In this document: in pieces, positions 9,511 to 18,320 of the stretch | How positions within the stretch are numbered: the stretch's first letter is position 1 | Layout: each line of letters opens with the position of its first letter | From: Bacillus sp. FSL H8-0547 | GTDB lineage: Bacteria; Bacillota; Bacilli; Bacillales; Bacillaceae | Assembly: GCA_038002745.1 (NCBI GenBank) | Contig: JBBODD010000001.1 | Location: forward strand, 1,550,001-1,614,000 | Direction of reading: 5' to 3' | DNA length: 64,000 bases | Made by a program: the position numbers and the translations under genes | The notes under the pieces: model-generated | Told to the model about the DNA's origin: nothing | What the model saw: the letters and a program-made list of their open reading frames with translations, nothing else | Databases searched by the model: none

Positions 9511-9876
9511 TTATTCCCCCAGCTCCTGATGTAGAGTTTCAAGCCCTTTTTCAAGATCCAGCGCGGTCTGTACATCTGCCAGATGGATTCCAAGTTCGAT
9601 AAGTGTAATGGCAACAGCAGGCTGTATGCCTGTTAAAACCACCTTTGCTCCCATAAGCTTCGACATGCCGATCACATCACCAAGCACCTTGGCAATGAAC
9701 GAATCGATTACATCCACAGAAGTAAGGTCTATAACAACGCCGCTTGCTCCTGTTTCATGAATCTTGTGAAGCAGATCTTCCTGAAACTGCAGGGCTGTCT
9801 GATCATCAAGCTCCCACTGAATGGATACAAGCAGGCAATTATGAAGCTTTAGTATAGGAATTCGTGGAGTTCTCAT
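9511..9876 (-). CDS. rsbS: RsbS, stressosome STAS core protein
   Basis: 121-residue single STAS domain. The RsbT-phosphorylated serine is Ser59 in DVIDSF, with the same numbering as B. subtilis. Together with RsbR proteins it builds the ~1.8 MDa stressosome that sequesters RsbT. Overlaps the rsbR stop by 4 bp. Confidence 0.97.
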   Translation of the reverse strand: MRTPRIPILKLHNCLLVSIQWELDDQTALQFQEDLLHKIHETGASGVVIDLTSVDVIDSFIAKVLGDVIGMSKLMGAKVVLTGIQPAVAITLIELGIHLADVQTALDLEKGLETLHQELGE

Positions 9877-10709
9877 TCCGGATCCCCCATTTCAACAATT
9901 TGTTTTTTGGTCATTTCAAGAGCGGCTTCCATTCCCTTTTGAAGGCTGTTTTTAGTAATAACCTGGCTTAGATCGATGCCAAGGTTTACGATCGTCTGGG
10001 CAATTTCCGGTCTTAAGCCGACCAGAAGGCATTTAGCCCCTACAAGACGCACAGCTTCAGAAGCCTGAATGATGTGATGCGCCACCATTGTGTCGACCAC
10101 CGGCACACCGGTAATGTCGATCAGCACAACCTGGGCGCGGTGTTTGACAACGCCTGTGAGCAGGTTTTCCATAATCTGTTTTGCACGTTCTGTATCAATT
10201 GTACCAACAAGCGGCATAATTGTAATGTTTTCAAAGACAGGAATCAGCGGAGCAGACAGTTCCTGCAGCGCAATCTTCTGCAGGGATACCGTTCTTTCCC
10301 ATGAAGCGGCATATTGATGAATCAGTTCATTGTTAATTGGGGACAGCAGTCTGTCAAACTCCCATACAACCTGCATTTTTTCCTCTTCAGACAAGTCCTC
10401 TGTCAGTCTCGTGAAAAGAATGAGGGACAGCTGTTTCAGGCCTTCTGAAATAAATTTCAGGCTCCAGCCAAGCTGAACTGCTTTATGCGCAAAGTCAGAC
10501 ACTCTTTCTGAAAAGTCGGTTCCCGGACTGTGCATATGGCTGATTAAAATCTGAAGGTATTCATTGCACGCATTATCATAAGCATGGTCTGACAGAAGAC
10601 TGGAGTACTTTTGGTCCCCAAGCTCTTTCAGACGGTCTTTCCATTCTTTTAGAATCTCATTCTGATGAGCCATTACATATTCAAATAATTGATTGGACTT
10701 TTCTGTCAT
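9873..10709 (-). CDS. rsbRA: RsbR (RsbRA), stressosome co-antagonist
   Basis: 278-residue protein: N-terminal non-haem globin-like sensor domain (~residues 1-140) and C-terminal STAS domain. Thr173 (GTIDTE) and Thr207 (VPVVDT) probably correspond to the RsbT target residues Thr171 and Thr205 of B. subtilis RsbRA, offset by two. First gene of the eight-gene operon, with AGGGGG as SD. No other rsbR paralogue is in the window. Confidence 0.96.
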   Translation of the reverse strand: MTEKSNQLFEYVMAHQNEILKEWKDRLKELGDQKYSSLLSDHAYDNACNEYLQILISHMHSPGTDFSERVSDFAHKAVQLGWSLKFISEGLKQLSLILFTRLTEDLSEEEKMQVVWEFDRLLSPINNELIHQYAASWERTVSLQKIALQELSAPLIPVFENITIMPLVGTIDTERAKQIMENLLTGVVKHRAQVVLIDITGVPVVDTMVAHHIIQASEAVRLVGAKCLLVGLRPEIAQTIVNLGIDLSQVITKNSLQKGMEAALEMTKKQIVEMGDPE

Positions 10710-10768
10710 GTGTCCGTGATCCCCCTCTTAGTAAATGGGCAAAAAAGGTAACAAGTATTCCACCTTAC

Positions 10769-10774
10769 ATTATA
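10769..10774 (-). promoter_or_regulatory. Probable sigma-A -10 box of the rsbR operon
   Basis: TATAAT on the minus strand, ~60 bp before rsbR. The optimally spaced -35 position is poor (TTTATT); a TTGACA nearby is only 8 bp away and cannot pair with it. Directly upstream is the ndoA terminator. Confidence 0.5.
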
Positions 10775-10790
10775 CCGATTTATGTCAATA

Positions 10791-10823
10791 AAATAAAAAA
10801 AAGTTGCTTTCTGGCAGCAACTT
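10791..10823 (-). terminator. Terminator between ndoA and rsbR
   Basis: AAGTTGCT-GCCAGAA-AGCAACTT stem followed by a T-rich tail on the minus strand. It separates the toxin-antitoxin operon from rsbR, though read-through remains possible. Confidence 0.8.
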
Positions 10824-10847
10824 CCTTAAAAAGAACCTTTTTATCCG

Positions 10848-11198
10848 TTAAAAATCAATGAGTCCCAAGCTTATTTGCAAAGCTTCGTCCACTTTATCCA
10901 TCATTTCATCATCTAAGTGTGTAATCTTATCAGTCAATCTCTGTTTATCAATCGTTCGGATCTGTTCCAGCAGGATAACAGAGTCACGTTCAAATCCATA
11001 TCGCTTTGAATCAATTTCCACATGGGTTGGAAGCTTCGCTTTCTGAATTTGAGCAGTGATGGCTGCTATGATGACCGTAGGACTGAACCTGTTTCCGATA
11101 TCATTCTGAATGATCAGTACCGGACGGACCCCGCCTTGCTCAGAGCCGACTACAGGTGATAAATCAGCAAAATAAACGTCGCCGCGTTTGACAATCAA
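10848..11198 (-). CDS. ndoA: NdoA/EndoA, MazF-type endoribonuclease toxin
   Basis: 116-residue PemK/MazF-family toxin, nearly identical in layout to B. subtilis EndoA ([20 protein letters not shown] start; catalytic Arg in [11 protein letters not shown], Thr in AAITAQ). In B. subtilis it cuts single-stranded mRNA at UACAU. The start is TTG after GGGGG, also used by the B. subtilis gene. It lies 4 bp after its antitoxin. Confidence 0.97.
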   Translation of the reverse strand: MIVKRGDVYFADLSPVVGSEQGGVRPVLIIQNDIGNRFSPTVIIAAITAQIQKAKLPTHVEIDSKRYGFERDSVILLEQIRTIDKQRLTDKITHLDDEMMDKVDEALQISLGLIDF

Positions 11199-11202
11199 AG
11201 GA

Positions 11203-11484
11203 TTAACCCCCGCTTACTAAGCGTTCAACGGTGTGGTCAGCCTCTGATTCAGCCTGAAAAGCTTCGGAAGCAATGTTTAAGTTAATCTTGGCCATTTCCA
11301 TGTAACCGCGTCTCATAGACTCGCGAATCTGACGCTTTTTGCGTTCGCGGATATACATTTTCGTTGCTTGATAAATTAACTCGCTCCGATTCCCATTTTC
11401 CTGTTTCACAAGACCGTCTAACTCCGAGACCAATGCTTGCGGCAGTCGAATTAAGATTTCTGTTGTTGCGCTGGATTCAGACAC
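11203..11484 (-). CDS. ndoAI: NdoAI, MazE-type antitoxin (ribbon-helix-helix)
   Basis: 93 residues with GTG as likely start. Upstream ATG at 11490 would add MF but leaves only 3 nt after GGAGG, while GTG has 9 nt and gives the family N-terminus (M)SESSATTE. N-terminal RHH DNA-binding domain ([18 protein letters not shown]), C-terminal toxin-binding tail ending [12 protein letters not shown]. It neutralises NdoA and probably binds its own promoter. Confidence 0.93.
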   Translation of the reverse strand: MSESSATTEILIRLPQALVSELDGLVKQENGNRSELIYQATKMYIRERKKRQIRESMRRGYMEMAKINLNIASEAFQAESEADHTVERLVSGG

Positions 11485-11535
11485 AAACATACACCTCCAC
11501 CAAACTTACACACCTATTATTCCATTCCACATACA

Positions 11536-11563
11536 ATAATAACACTATCAATGCAAGAAGCAA
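11536..11563 (-). promoter_or_regulatory. Promoter of ndoAI-ndoA
   Basis: Minus-strand -35 TTGCTT (11558-11563), 16-bp spacer, -10 TATTAT (11536-11541), ~50 bp before the antitoxin start. Confidence 0.6.
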
Positions 11564-11631
11564 AGTTATTTTCTAATTATTCCGTCCTGCTGTTTTTAGC
11601 GCTTTGGCTCTTTTATACAATGAGACCCCTT

Positions 11632-12813
11632 TTAAAAACCGGCCTTACCCTTTTTTCTTCCGTCCAATAGAGAGTTTCTCATTTCAATTATACTCTTATT
11701 TCTCAAAAACATACGGGGAACGCGCGAAGTTATTGTACAAGTGACTTCATAGTTGATTGTCCCCAGTTTTTCCGCTACTTCATCCACCGGTATCATCTCA
11801 TCATTCTGACTGCCGATAAGCGTAATTTTCGTTCCAATTTCTTTTTGCGAAGGCAGCTTGATCATGCATTGATCCATGCAGATCCTTCCAACAATTGGCA
11901 CTCTTTCTCCGTCCACAAGCACGTCGGAATCCCTCAGGCGGCGGACCCAGCCATCTGCATATCCGATGGGAATCGTGCCGATCCATTCATCTTCCTCTGC
12001 CGTGTAGGTTGCTCCGTAGCTGATTTTGTCGCCTTTATTTATCTTTTTCACATGAACTAGCTTTGAATGAAGGGAAAACGCTTCTTTTAGTTGGAATGGA
12101 AGCAGAGGTTTCATTTCACTTGAAGGGCTTAGACCGTACATCGAGATCCCAAGTCTGACTGCATGGACAAGCTTATCCGGAAATCTCAGGCCCGTTGCGC
12201 TGTTGCCGCAGTGAATCATCACATTCCCATAGGTTGCAGCTGCTTTTGCCAGCACCTCAAAAGTCTTGTATTGCTCATCAAAATAGGCAGTATCAAGTTC
12301 ATCCGCTGTAGCAAAATGGGTAAAAACACCTTCTATGTTCAAGCACTGTTTTCCTTCTGAAAAAGAAAAAACCTTGTGAAGTTCCTCTTCTGTGCGGATC
12401 CCAAGGCGTCCCATGCCGGTATCGAGCTTTACATGAACGGCTAATGTCCCGGTTTGAATATTGCGGCCTGCATCCTCCAGCCACTCGAAAGAAGGTGCTG
12501 TAAGGATGATGTTCATGTCGGCTGCAAGCTGCACATCTGAGGGACGGGATGCCCCCATTACAAGTATTTCCGTTTGGAATCCGGCATCGCGAAGGGCAAT
12601 GGCTTCATCCAGAAATGCTACCGCAAGCATGTCCGCTCCTGCTTCAAGTGCAGCTTTCGCCACTTCTGCATCGCCGTGGCCGTAAGCATTCGCTTTCACA
12701 ACAGCAATCAGCTTCTTGCCCTCTCCTATATGTGCTTTCATGTTTCGGACATTGCTCATGACGGCATCCAGATCAATCTCCGCCCAGGTATCTCTGTAAA
12801 AAGCCATTTCCAT
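11632..12813 (-). CDS. alr: Alanine racemase
   Basis: 393-residue fold-type III PLP enzyme converting L-Ala to D-Ala for peptidoglycan and teichoic acids. PLP lysine in VVKANAYGHG (~residue 39); second catalytic Tyr in ISYGATYTA (~residue 270). The upstream order ydcC-alr-ndoAI is conserved with B. subtilis. Start at 12813 after GAGGAAG; the in-frame ATG two codons later is less well spaced. D-Ala feeds the ddl and murF products encoded at 21-23.5 kb. Confidence 0.97.
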   Translation of the reverse strand: MEMAFYRDTWAEIDLDAVMSNVRNMKAHIGEGKKLIAVVKANAYGHGDAEVAKAALEAGADMLAVAFLDEAIALRDAGFQTEILVMGASRPSDVQLAADMNIILTAPSFEWLEDAGRNIQTGTLAVHVKLDTGMGRLGIRTEEELHKVFSFSEGKQCLNIEGVFTHFATADELDTAYFDEQYKTFEVLAKAAATYGNVMIHCGNSATGLRFPDKLVHAVRLGISMYGLSPSSEMKPLLPFQLKEAFSLHSKLVHVKKINKGDKISYGATYTAEEDEWIGTIPIGYADGWVRRLRDSDVLVDGERVPIVGRICMDQCMIKLPSQKEIGTKITLIGSQNDEMIPVDEVAEKLGTINYEVTCTITSRVPRMFLRNKSIIEMRNSLLDGRKKGKAGF

Positions 12814-12907
12814 GTCTACACTTCCTCGTGATTGTCTTTATCTATTGCTGATTATGAGAGGTTTTATGGCTCGTTGTCAAATCAAAAAAGGGATTTGTTT
12901 TCTCCAT

Positions 12908-12944
12908 AAAAAAATCGGATGGCTCACACGCCATCCGATTTTTT
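12908..12944 (-). terminator. Terminator of ydcC
   Basis: Long stem AAAATCGGATGGC / GCCATCCGATTTT with a T-run, overlapping the ydcC stop. Confidence 0.9.
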
Positions 12945-13953
12945 ACTTGATTGCCTGCCCCTGAACTGATTGTGCGACCCGGATCATTTCTTCCTGAGAG
13001 AGATCCTTTGAAGCAATCATGTATTCCACTCCGTCGTACGTCCAAGTCAGCGACTGTTCTGTGAGCGCTCCAACCGCAACTCCAAGGTCCACCGGCTCGC
13101 CGTTTACTGAGGAAGAAGTAGCGACAGTTGCCGCAACGGCTTTTTCCTGGATAAACGTGTACGATTTTTCTCCGTCATACGTTTGTACGACCCGCTTGCC
13201 GTTTTCTGTTGTCATTTCTTTTTCCTCGGTCAGCTTCGCGCCTTCAATTTCCTCAAGCGGATATTTCACCGAGAATGGTTTAGAGTCAACAGCTGCAGAC
13301 GTCTCAACATCTACACTCGCAAATGACATATTCTTCTCCATGTCGAATGAATTTTTATCGAACTTCGCACCAAAGTCAAAATCCGTAAATTCAACGACAA
13401 CCAGAGGGTTTCTGTCTGTATCCATCACTTTTACAACCGACGGCTTCAGGTCCTTTTTGTTAAAGGTAATTTCCTGGAGAGGAAGCATCTGGCTGTTCTG
13501 GTAATTGGTTTTTGTTTCAAACACATACTCATTTTTCGTTGACTTGAAGATTGAGTCTGCATCACTCTTGATGTCTTTTACGAGTGATTCAAACAAGTAT
13601 GCCTGACTGCTGTTCTGCGGCCATTCGCTTTGGAAGCGGAAGCTTTTCTTCAGAGCGGGCGTTAACACAAACACGCCTTCATTGTTTCTTAAAATCATCT
13701 GGCTTTGGTCTTTTTCTGCGTTTTTCAGATTCACTCTGTAGAAGGACGGCTGTTTATGCCAGATTTCCACCTCGTAGATCTGAGGCTCGCTTCCTGTCTG
13801 CAGGGTCATCTGCGCCTTTGCTTTATACCCCGACAGCTCTTCTACCTTTTTGTCCAGATTCTCCACAACATCCGTTTTGGATTTCTCGCCGCACGCTGCA
13901 AGCATCAGAACGGCAATGATCCCCACCACCAGCAATAAAAAGTGCTTTTTCAC
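12943..13953 (-). CDS. ydcC: YdcC-like LolA-fold lipoprotein (sporulation-associated in B. subtilis)
   Basis: 336-residue secreted lipoprotein. Signal peptide with lipobox LAAC (Cys at residue ~21), then a LolA/LppX-type beta-barrel region with repeated beta strands (residues ~30-230) and a C-terminal DUF4367-like domain. GTG start after AAAGGGG (8 nt). Position between acpS and alr matches ydcC of B. subtilis, which is sigma-E dependent. Biochemical role unknown; lipid or lipoprotein carriage is suggested only by the fold. Confidence 0.88.
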   Translation of the reverse strand: MKKHFLLLVVGIIAVLMLAACGEKSKTDVVENLDKKVEELSGYKAKAQMTLQTGSEPQIYEVEIWHKQPSFYRVNLKNAEKDQSQMILRNNEGVFVLTPALKKSFRFQSEWPQNSSQAYLFESLVKDIKSDADSIFKSTKNEYVFETKTNYQNSQMLPLQEITFNKKDLKPSVVKVMDTDRNPLVVVEFTDFDFGAKFDKNSFDMEKNMSFASVDVETSAAVDSKPFSVKYPLEEIEGAKLTEEKEMTTENGKRVVQTYDGEKSYTFIQEKAVAATVATSSSVNGEPVDLGVAVGALTEQSLTWTYDGVEYMIASKDLSQEEMIRVAQSVQGQAIK

Positions 13954-14094
13954 CTATTCAGCCCCTTTGTCTCATATGACGTAAAAAGGAAGAAACGCTC
14001 CTTGAAAGCACCGTGCTCCGGCACGGTTCGATCAAACGACTTGTCTCTCCTACCGCTGTACAAATATATGAGGGTCAGGGCGTGAATATGCAGA

Positions 14095-14460
14095 CTAGCT
14101 TGACGAGCTTTCAATTATTACTTGAGCTGCCGCATACTCCCTTGTGTGGGTAATGGACAGGTGCACGGAAAATCCTTTCATATCAGGCTTTACAATCATT
14201 GGCCTGCCAAATTCATCTCTTATAATTTCAATATCCTGAAAGCTGAGTGCCCCGCCGATGCCGGTGCCCATCGCTTTTGAAAATGCTTCTTTGGCAGCAA
14301 ATCTTCCCGCTGCGTACTCTGTTTTTCTTGTGCCGGAGTAAGAATGATAGGCATCCTTTTCCCGGTCTGTCAGGATCCTGTCAATAAACTTCGGCTGCCT
14401 GAGAATCATTTTTCCGATCCGGTCTATTTCCGCAATATCAAGGCCGATTCCTTTGATCAT
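14095..14460 (-). CDS. acpS: Holo-[acyl-carrier-protein] synthase
   Basis: 121-residue group I phosphopantetheinyl transferase, which moves 4'-phosphopantetheine from CoA to acyl carrier protein. Motifs: GIGLDIAEIDRI (Asp8 metal ligand) and RFAAKEAFSKAMGTG (Glu ligand, ~residues 53-67). The reading frame is open to 14604, but the family start is the ATG at 14460 after AAGGCGG. Divergent from the rhomboid gene ydcA. Confidence 0.97.
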   Translation of the reverse strand: MIKGIGLDIAEIDRIGKMILRQPKFIDRILTDREKDAYHSYSGTRKTEYAAGRFAAKEAFSKAMGTGIGGALSFQDIEIIRDEFGRPMIVKPDMKGFSVHLSITHTREYAAAQVIIESSSS

Positions 14461-14569
14461 TAAACCGCCTTCTTTCTTTCTAATGTGTTTGCCGCCGTGT
14501 ACTAATATGCCGTCTGAGCTCATAACCGTGGTAATATAGAAGAAGCCTATAGAATAGGAGACATGTTCT

Positions 14570-15166
14570 ATGTTTACAAGATCTGAAGATTTCAGGACGT
14601 TCATTCGTCTCTATCCTGTTGTAACAGCCATTGTCTGTATCCAGGTGCTGCTCTGGCTGCTGTTTTTAATACCGCTCCCTGATATTACGTTCTTCTTTGC
14701 CTCTATTGTAGGGTACAACGGAGGCGTTGCCAATGGCGAATGGTGGCGGCTGATTACGCCGATCTTCCTGCACGCAAATTTTGCCCACATTCTGTTTAAC
14801 AGTGTGTCCATCATTCTCTTCGCGCCTGCTCTTGAGCGCATGCTTGGAAAAGGAAGGTTTCTTTCTGCCTACCTGGCAACAGGAATTATCGCAAACCTTG
14901 CAACCTATTTTGTCATTGAAGACTTAAGCTATACCCATGTTGGTGCATCGGGCGCCATTTTCGGCCTTTTCGGCATCTACCTGTACATCGTTGTCTTCCG
15001 GAAAGACCTGATCGATTCGTCAAACTCACAGCTGATTATCACGATTTTAGCTATTGGCATTGTGATGACCTTCATCAATACGAACATTAACATTATTGCC
15101 CATATTTTCGGTGCAGTAGGCGGCGCCCTGATTGCCCCTCTTTTTTTGAAGAGGCCGGGGCGTTAG
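14570..15166 (+). CDS. ydcA: Rhomboid family intramembrane serine protease (YdcA-like)
   Basis: 198-residue six-helix rhomboid. Catalytic Ser in GASGAIFGLFG (~residue 128) and His in NIIAHIFGAVGG (~residue 178); the L1-loop WWR motif is at GEWWRLITPIF (~58). Rhomboid proteases cut transmembrane substrates; the substrate here is unknown. ATG start after GGAG. Conserved neighbour of acpS in Bacillus. Confidence 0.92.
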   Translation: MFTRSEDFRTFIRLYPVVTAIVCIQVLLWLLFLIPLPDITFFFASIVGYNGGVANGEWWRLITPIFLHANFAHILFNSVSIILFAPALERMLGKGRFLSAYLATGIIANLATYFVIEDLSYTHVGASGAIFGLFGIYLYIVVFRKDLIDSSNSQLIITILAIGIVMTFINTNINIIAHIFGAVGGALIAPLFLKRPGR

Positions 15167-15192
15167 CTGCATCCGTTTTATCCGTTTACAGC

Positions 15193-15228
15193 AAGACGCC
15201 GTCCCATTAAAGGACGGCGTCTTTTCTT
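15193..15228. terminator. Terminator between ydcA and ydbT (convergent)
   Basis: Perfect 12-bp stem AAGACGCCGTCC / GGACGGCGTCTT with T-rich plus-strand tail (TTTTC), between converging genes. Confidence 0.85.
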
Positions 15229-16649
15229 GCGCTTTTTTCATAAGAATACCATTCAAACATTTCCCCGGCATCCTTCAGATCCACGCCTTTCACGTGAAAA
15301 TGAGTGCCGCCGAATCCCGAGGTAGCGGACGCCTGCAGGGAAGCAAGCTCAAGCCGCTTTTGAAAATACGACTGTTTGCATTCCAGGACCTGGATTCTCT
15401 TTCTTTTAGCCAAATAAGTTGTTTTGACCACGGCCCGGGAAACAAGCGTGAGCTGATCTCCTCTTGTATTCCAGCCGCCGGCTCGAAACGCAGCAAGGCC
15501 TGCTGCCAATGCGGCAGGAATGGTTAAAAAGGCGAGATAGCCCCAGGGCTCGAAGAAATAGCCGATGATGCAGGAGAGAATGACGAAGGGGATGGTATAG
15601 ATAAGAAGATAGCCCCTCTTCGCTCTTTTAGACAGAGGAGTCAGCTGTTCCTGCATTGTATAGTCAGGCGCAAACTCCTTTAACACCTCTGCAATTTTTG
15701 CTTTTTTGATCAGCGGGAATAAGACGGCTGACATGTTTTGATTGTTTAGGCTGCCCCCTGCACTCAAAAGATGGACAGTAGCGTAGCCAAGCGGTTCCCT
15801 GATTGGATTTTCGCTGATTTTCACAGCCTGTATCCGCTCAAGCGGGATTGTAAGCTGGTGCTTTTCAAATAAACCTCTGGATATGATCAGATCCTCATCT
15901 TTTTTAACGACTGTAAAGTTCGCAAACTTCAGGCACACCCCGATAATACTCAGGACCCAGGCGATAAAAAAAGCGAGAAATACGATTATGGCGTAAACCG
16001 TGATGCTGGCATCTGTTAAAAATGACACGCGGTTTATCAGCTTATCAAACGGAATCAGCTCGTCGAACTGGGAGATGAATGCAAAAGCGGCTGAGAGCAC
16101 AACACCAATGCCGCTTGAGGTTGAAGCTGCCACAAGGAGCTCTTTCATCCCGATTTTATAGACAGAACCCGGCTCTTCAACCGGTTTTTCAGCCTCTTCT
16201 TCAGCTGGAACTTCTTTTTTCCGCTCTGCCAGAGCCTCATTTATGCGGCGTGCTTCTTTACGTGTCACGGCAGTCAGCACAGCCTCCGCCTCAATCCCTC
16301 CCCCTGCTGTCTCGAGCTGGAGTTTAACAAGGCCGAACAGCTGCTGGACAATGCCGGCACTTTCGTTGATGGACTGAATCCGTTCAACCGGTATGTATTT
16401 TTTCTTTTTCACAAAAAGACCGTATTCAATTCGAAGCTCATTCTCTTCAAATCTGTAGGTGTATTTCGTCCAGCTGATGATGCTGAATATGACCATGACT
16501 GACAGAACGACGGCAAGGCCGATAAAGAAATAAAGCTTATAGTCATTCACAAAGAACAGAACAACAAACGGAAACAAACCGTCTTTCAGCTGTTTAAAGA
16601 ATGTCAGAATGGCTGCTGCGGGATGCAGTCTTTTCGGTTCAGACATCAT
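15207..16649 (-). CDS. ydbT: YdbT-like membrane protein with bacterial PH domains
   Basis: 480 residues, with two pairs of transmembrane helices near the N-terminus (residues ~15-65) and centre (~165-240) and a further pair at ~350-390. These are separated by three bPH_2 (YdbS/YdbT) domains, recognisable by repeated phrases of the type IPLERIQAVKISENPI. A stretch of Glu/Pro/Lys at ~145-160 is a low-complexity linker. Start overlaps the ydbS stop by 11 bp. Related pairs have been tied to resistance against some bacteriocins in B. velezensis; the role here is untested. Confidence 0.88.
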   Translation of the reverse strand: MMSEPKRLHPAAAILTFFKQLKDGLFPFVVLFFVNDYKLYFFIGLAVVLSVMVIFSIISWTKYTYRFEENELRIEYGLFVKKKKYIPVERIQSINESAGIVQQLFGLVKLQLETAGGGIEAEAVLTAVTRKEARRINEALAERKKEVPAEEEAEKPVEEPGSVYKIGMKELLVAASTSSGIGVVLSAAFAFISQFDELIPFDKLINRVSFLTDASITVYAIIVFLAFFIAWVLSIIGVCLKFANFTVVKKDEDLIISRGLFEKHQLTIPLERIQAVKISENPIREPLGYATVHLLSAGGSLNNQNMSAVLFPLIKKAKIAEVLKEFAPDYTMQEQLTPLSKRAKRGYLLIYTIPFVILSCIIGYFFEPWGYLAFLTIPAALAAGLAAFRAGGWNTRGDQLTLVSRAVVKTTYLAKRKRIQVLECKQSYFQKRLELASLQASATSGFGGTHFHVKGVDLKDAGEMFEWYSYEKSARKDAVL

Positions 16650-17118
16650 CTTCTGTCACCCTCGCAAGCTTTGAGATGAAGTCGCGGAGCTGGTCCGCCT
16701 CCGCCACATCAAGTGCGGGTATTTCATGGACGGTTGCCGCCGTGCTCACCGTCACAGTTGCAAGGTCATGCTTTCTGAGCAGAGGTCCCTGCTTTGTGTT
16801 CACGTGCTGCACTCTTACCATCGGTACAATCACGCGCGTAATAATAAACAGCCCGGACTGAATATCAATTTCGTTCTCATGCACTTCATACCGCCATGTA
16901 CGGTGCTGAATTTTCGGAGTGATAAAAATAAAAACAACCGAAAACACCAGCCAAAGTCCGAATGCAGCCATGGTGATCCAGATTGGAAAATCAAATGCGT
17001 AAACCGCATAGGCAAGTCCCCCGGCTGCTGCCAGAAATATGATTGACTGAATAAGGGCAGAAAGCTTCCATACTTTTAAAGCCCGTTCGCTGATCCTGTG
17101 CTTAGGTGCGTCTCTCAT
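16639..17118 (-). CDS. ydbS: YdbS-like membrane protein with bacterial PH domain
   Basis: 159 residues: two transmembrane segments (IIFLAAAGGLAYAVYAFDFP and WITMAAFGLWLVFSVVFIFI, ~residues 25-65) followed by one bPH_2 domain (TRVIVPMVRVQHVNTKQGPL). Forms a two-gene operon with ydbT, and its SD is GGGGG. Function unknown, envelope location inferred. Confidence 0.88.
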   Translation of the reverse strand: MRDAPKHRISERALKVWKLSALIQSIIFLAAAGGLAYAVYAFDFPIWITMAAFGLWLVFSVVFIFITPKIQHRTWRYEVHENEIDIQSGLFIITRVIVPMVRVQHVNTKQGPLLRKHDLATVTVSTAATVHEIPALDVAEADQLRDFISKLARVTEDDV

Positions 17119-17239
17119 CTGTGTTCCCCCTAAATAAATCTCTCTTTTTATACGTTTTTGAAATAGATTTGTTTCACTTATTTCTAAATGATTCCATATT
17201 TATTATAGCGGGATGCGGGGAACTTGAACAGGAACAGCT

Positions 17240-18208
17240 CTATCGGAGATAAAAAGAAGCTCCGTCTATTTTTTCCACATTCGGATAGGCGCACATCTTT
17301 TCCATCAATGCAAAAAGGGCGTCATCCTTCTTCTTCGCTTCGATCATACAATCAATCTGCGGTACGCTCCCTTTGATTTCTGACAAGAACGCCATGAACA
17401 GTTCAGGGTCCACGTACTCTGCATGGGCATTGAACTCACTATCGCTGCGGGGGCTTGAAATATGCATTTTAACCGGGAGAGGCGAATGCTCCCAGCTCGC
17501 TGTCACCCTGTCCCAGTGACTCCTCCAGTCTGAATCCTTCTCATGATTTGCGAGGTGGTGGTGATAGTCAAACACCAGAGGAATGGCAAGCTTTTCGCAT
17601 AAATACATTGCATCCTGCAGAGTAAAAACGGTATCATCGTTTTCAAGCATCAGCATTTCCTGAAGCTTTACAGGCACATACCCCCAGTTATGAATGAACT
17701 GCTCGAGCGCTTTATCCTTGTTGCTGTATGCACCTCCCACGTGAATGACGCACCTATGTTCATGCGGAACACCCATCCCTCTCAGGAGAACTTCATGCAT
17801 ACTCAGGGTTCTGAGTGAAGTATTCATAATTTCAGGTTTAGGCGAATTAAGAAGAACAAAATGATCAGGGTGAAAATCGACCCTCATCCCTGTTTTTCGA
17901 ATCCAGTCACCAAGCTCCTTAAGCGGCTCTTTCAAGTCCCGCAGATAGTGAAAATCCTTCACTTCAGGGTGATTGGCCAGCGGAATCAACTTTGAGCTGA
18001 ATCTAAAAAAACGAATGTCATTACCCGTATTATGCTTGAGTATTCTTAGGCAATTAGCAAGATTTGAGGCAGAAATTCTGGCCAGCTTTTCGATGGCCGC
18101 TTCTCTGTCCTGCAGTCGCTGAAATTGAGCGAACGTCATTGTTTGCGACGGGGAGCAATTGGTTAAATTCACACTCATGGCTACATAGCCAAGCCGGACA
18201 ATGGTCAA
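17240..18208 (-). CDS. uvsE: UV DNA damage endonuclease UvsE (UVDE family)
   Basis: 322-residue TIM-barrel UVDE nuclease, which nicks DNA 5' of cyclobutane dimers and 6-4 photoproducts. Family N-terminus (M)TIVRLGYVAMS, then ASNLANCLRILKHN, the metal-site HPDHFVLLNSP (~165-175), HVGGAYSNK (~200), DYHHHLANH (~265). Start assigned to TTG at 18208 after GAAGGTG (6 nt). The upstream in-frame extension to 18295 runs through the cshA terminator and is not part of the family. Confidence 0.92.
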   Translation of the reverse strand: MTIVRLGYVAMSVNLTNCSPSQTMTFAQFQRLQDREAAIEKLARISASNLANCLRILKHNTGNDIRFFRFSSKLIPLANHPEVKDFHYLRDLKEPLKELGDWIRKTGMRVDFHPDHFVLLNSPKPEIMNTSLRTLSMHEVLLRGMGVPHEHRCVIHVGGAYSNKDKALEQFIHNWGYVPVKLQEMLMLENDDTVFTLQDAMYLCEKLAIPLVFDYHHHLANHEKDSDWRSHWDRVTASWEHSPLPVKMHISSPRSDSEFNAHAEYVDPELFMAFLSEIKGSVPQIDCMIEAKKKDDALFALMEKMCAYPNVEKIDGASFYLR

Positions 18209-18277
18209 AAAGAACACCTTCTTTCCCTGTTTCACTTTAGGGTTCCCATTTCCGGATGCGATTACTTTTTCGCATGC

Positions 18278-18313
18278 AAAAAACGCACTGTGCAAGGAGC
18301 ACAGTGCGTTTTG
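18278..18313 (-). terminator. Terminator of cshA
   Basis: Perfect 14-bp stem AAAACGCACTGTGC / GCACAGTGCGTTTT with 5-nt loop and T-run on the minus strand, immediately after cshA. Confidence 0.92.
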
Positions 18314-18320
18314 ACTTGTA

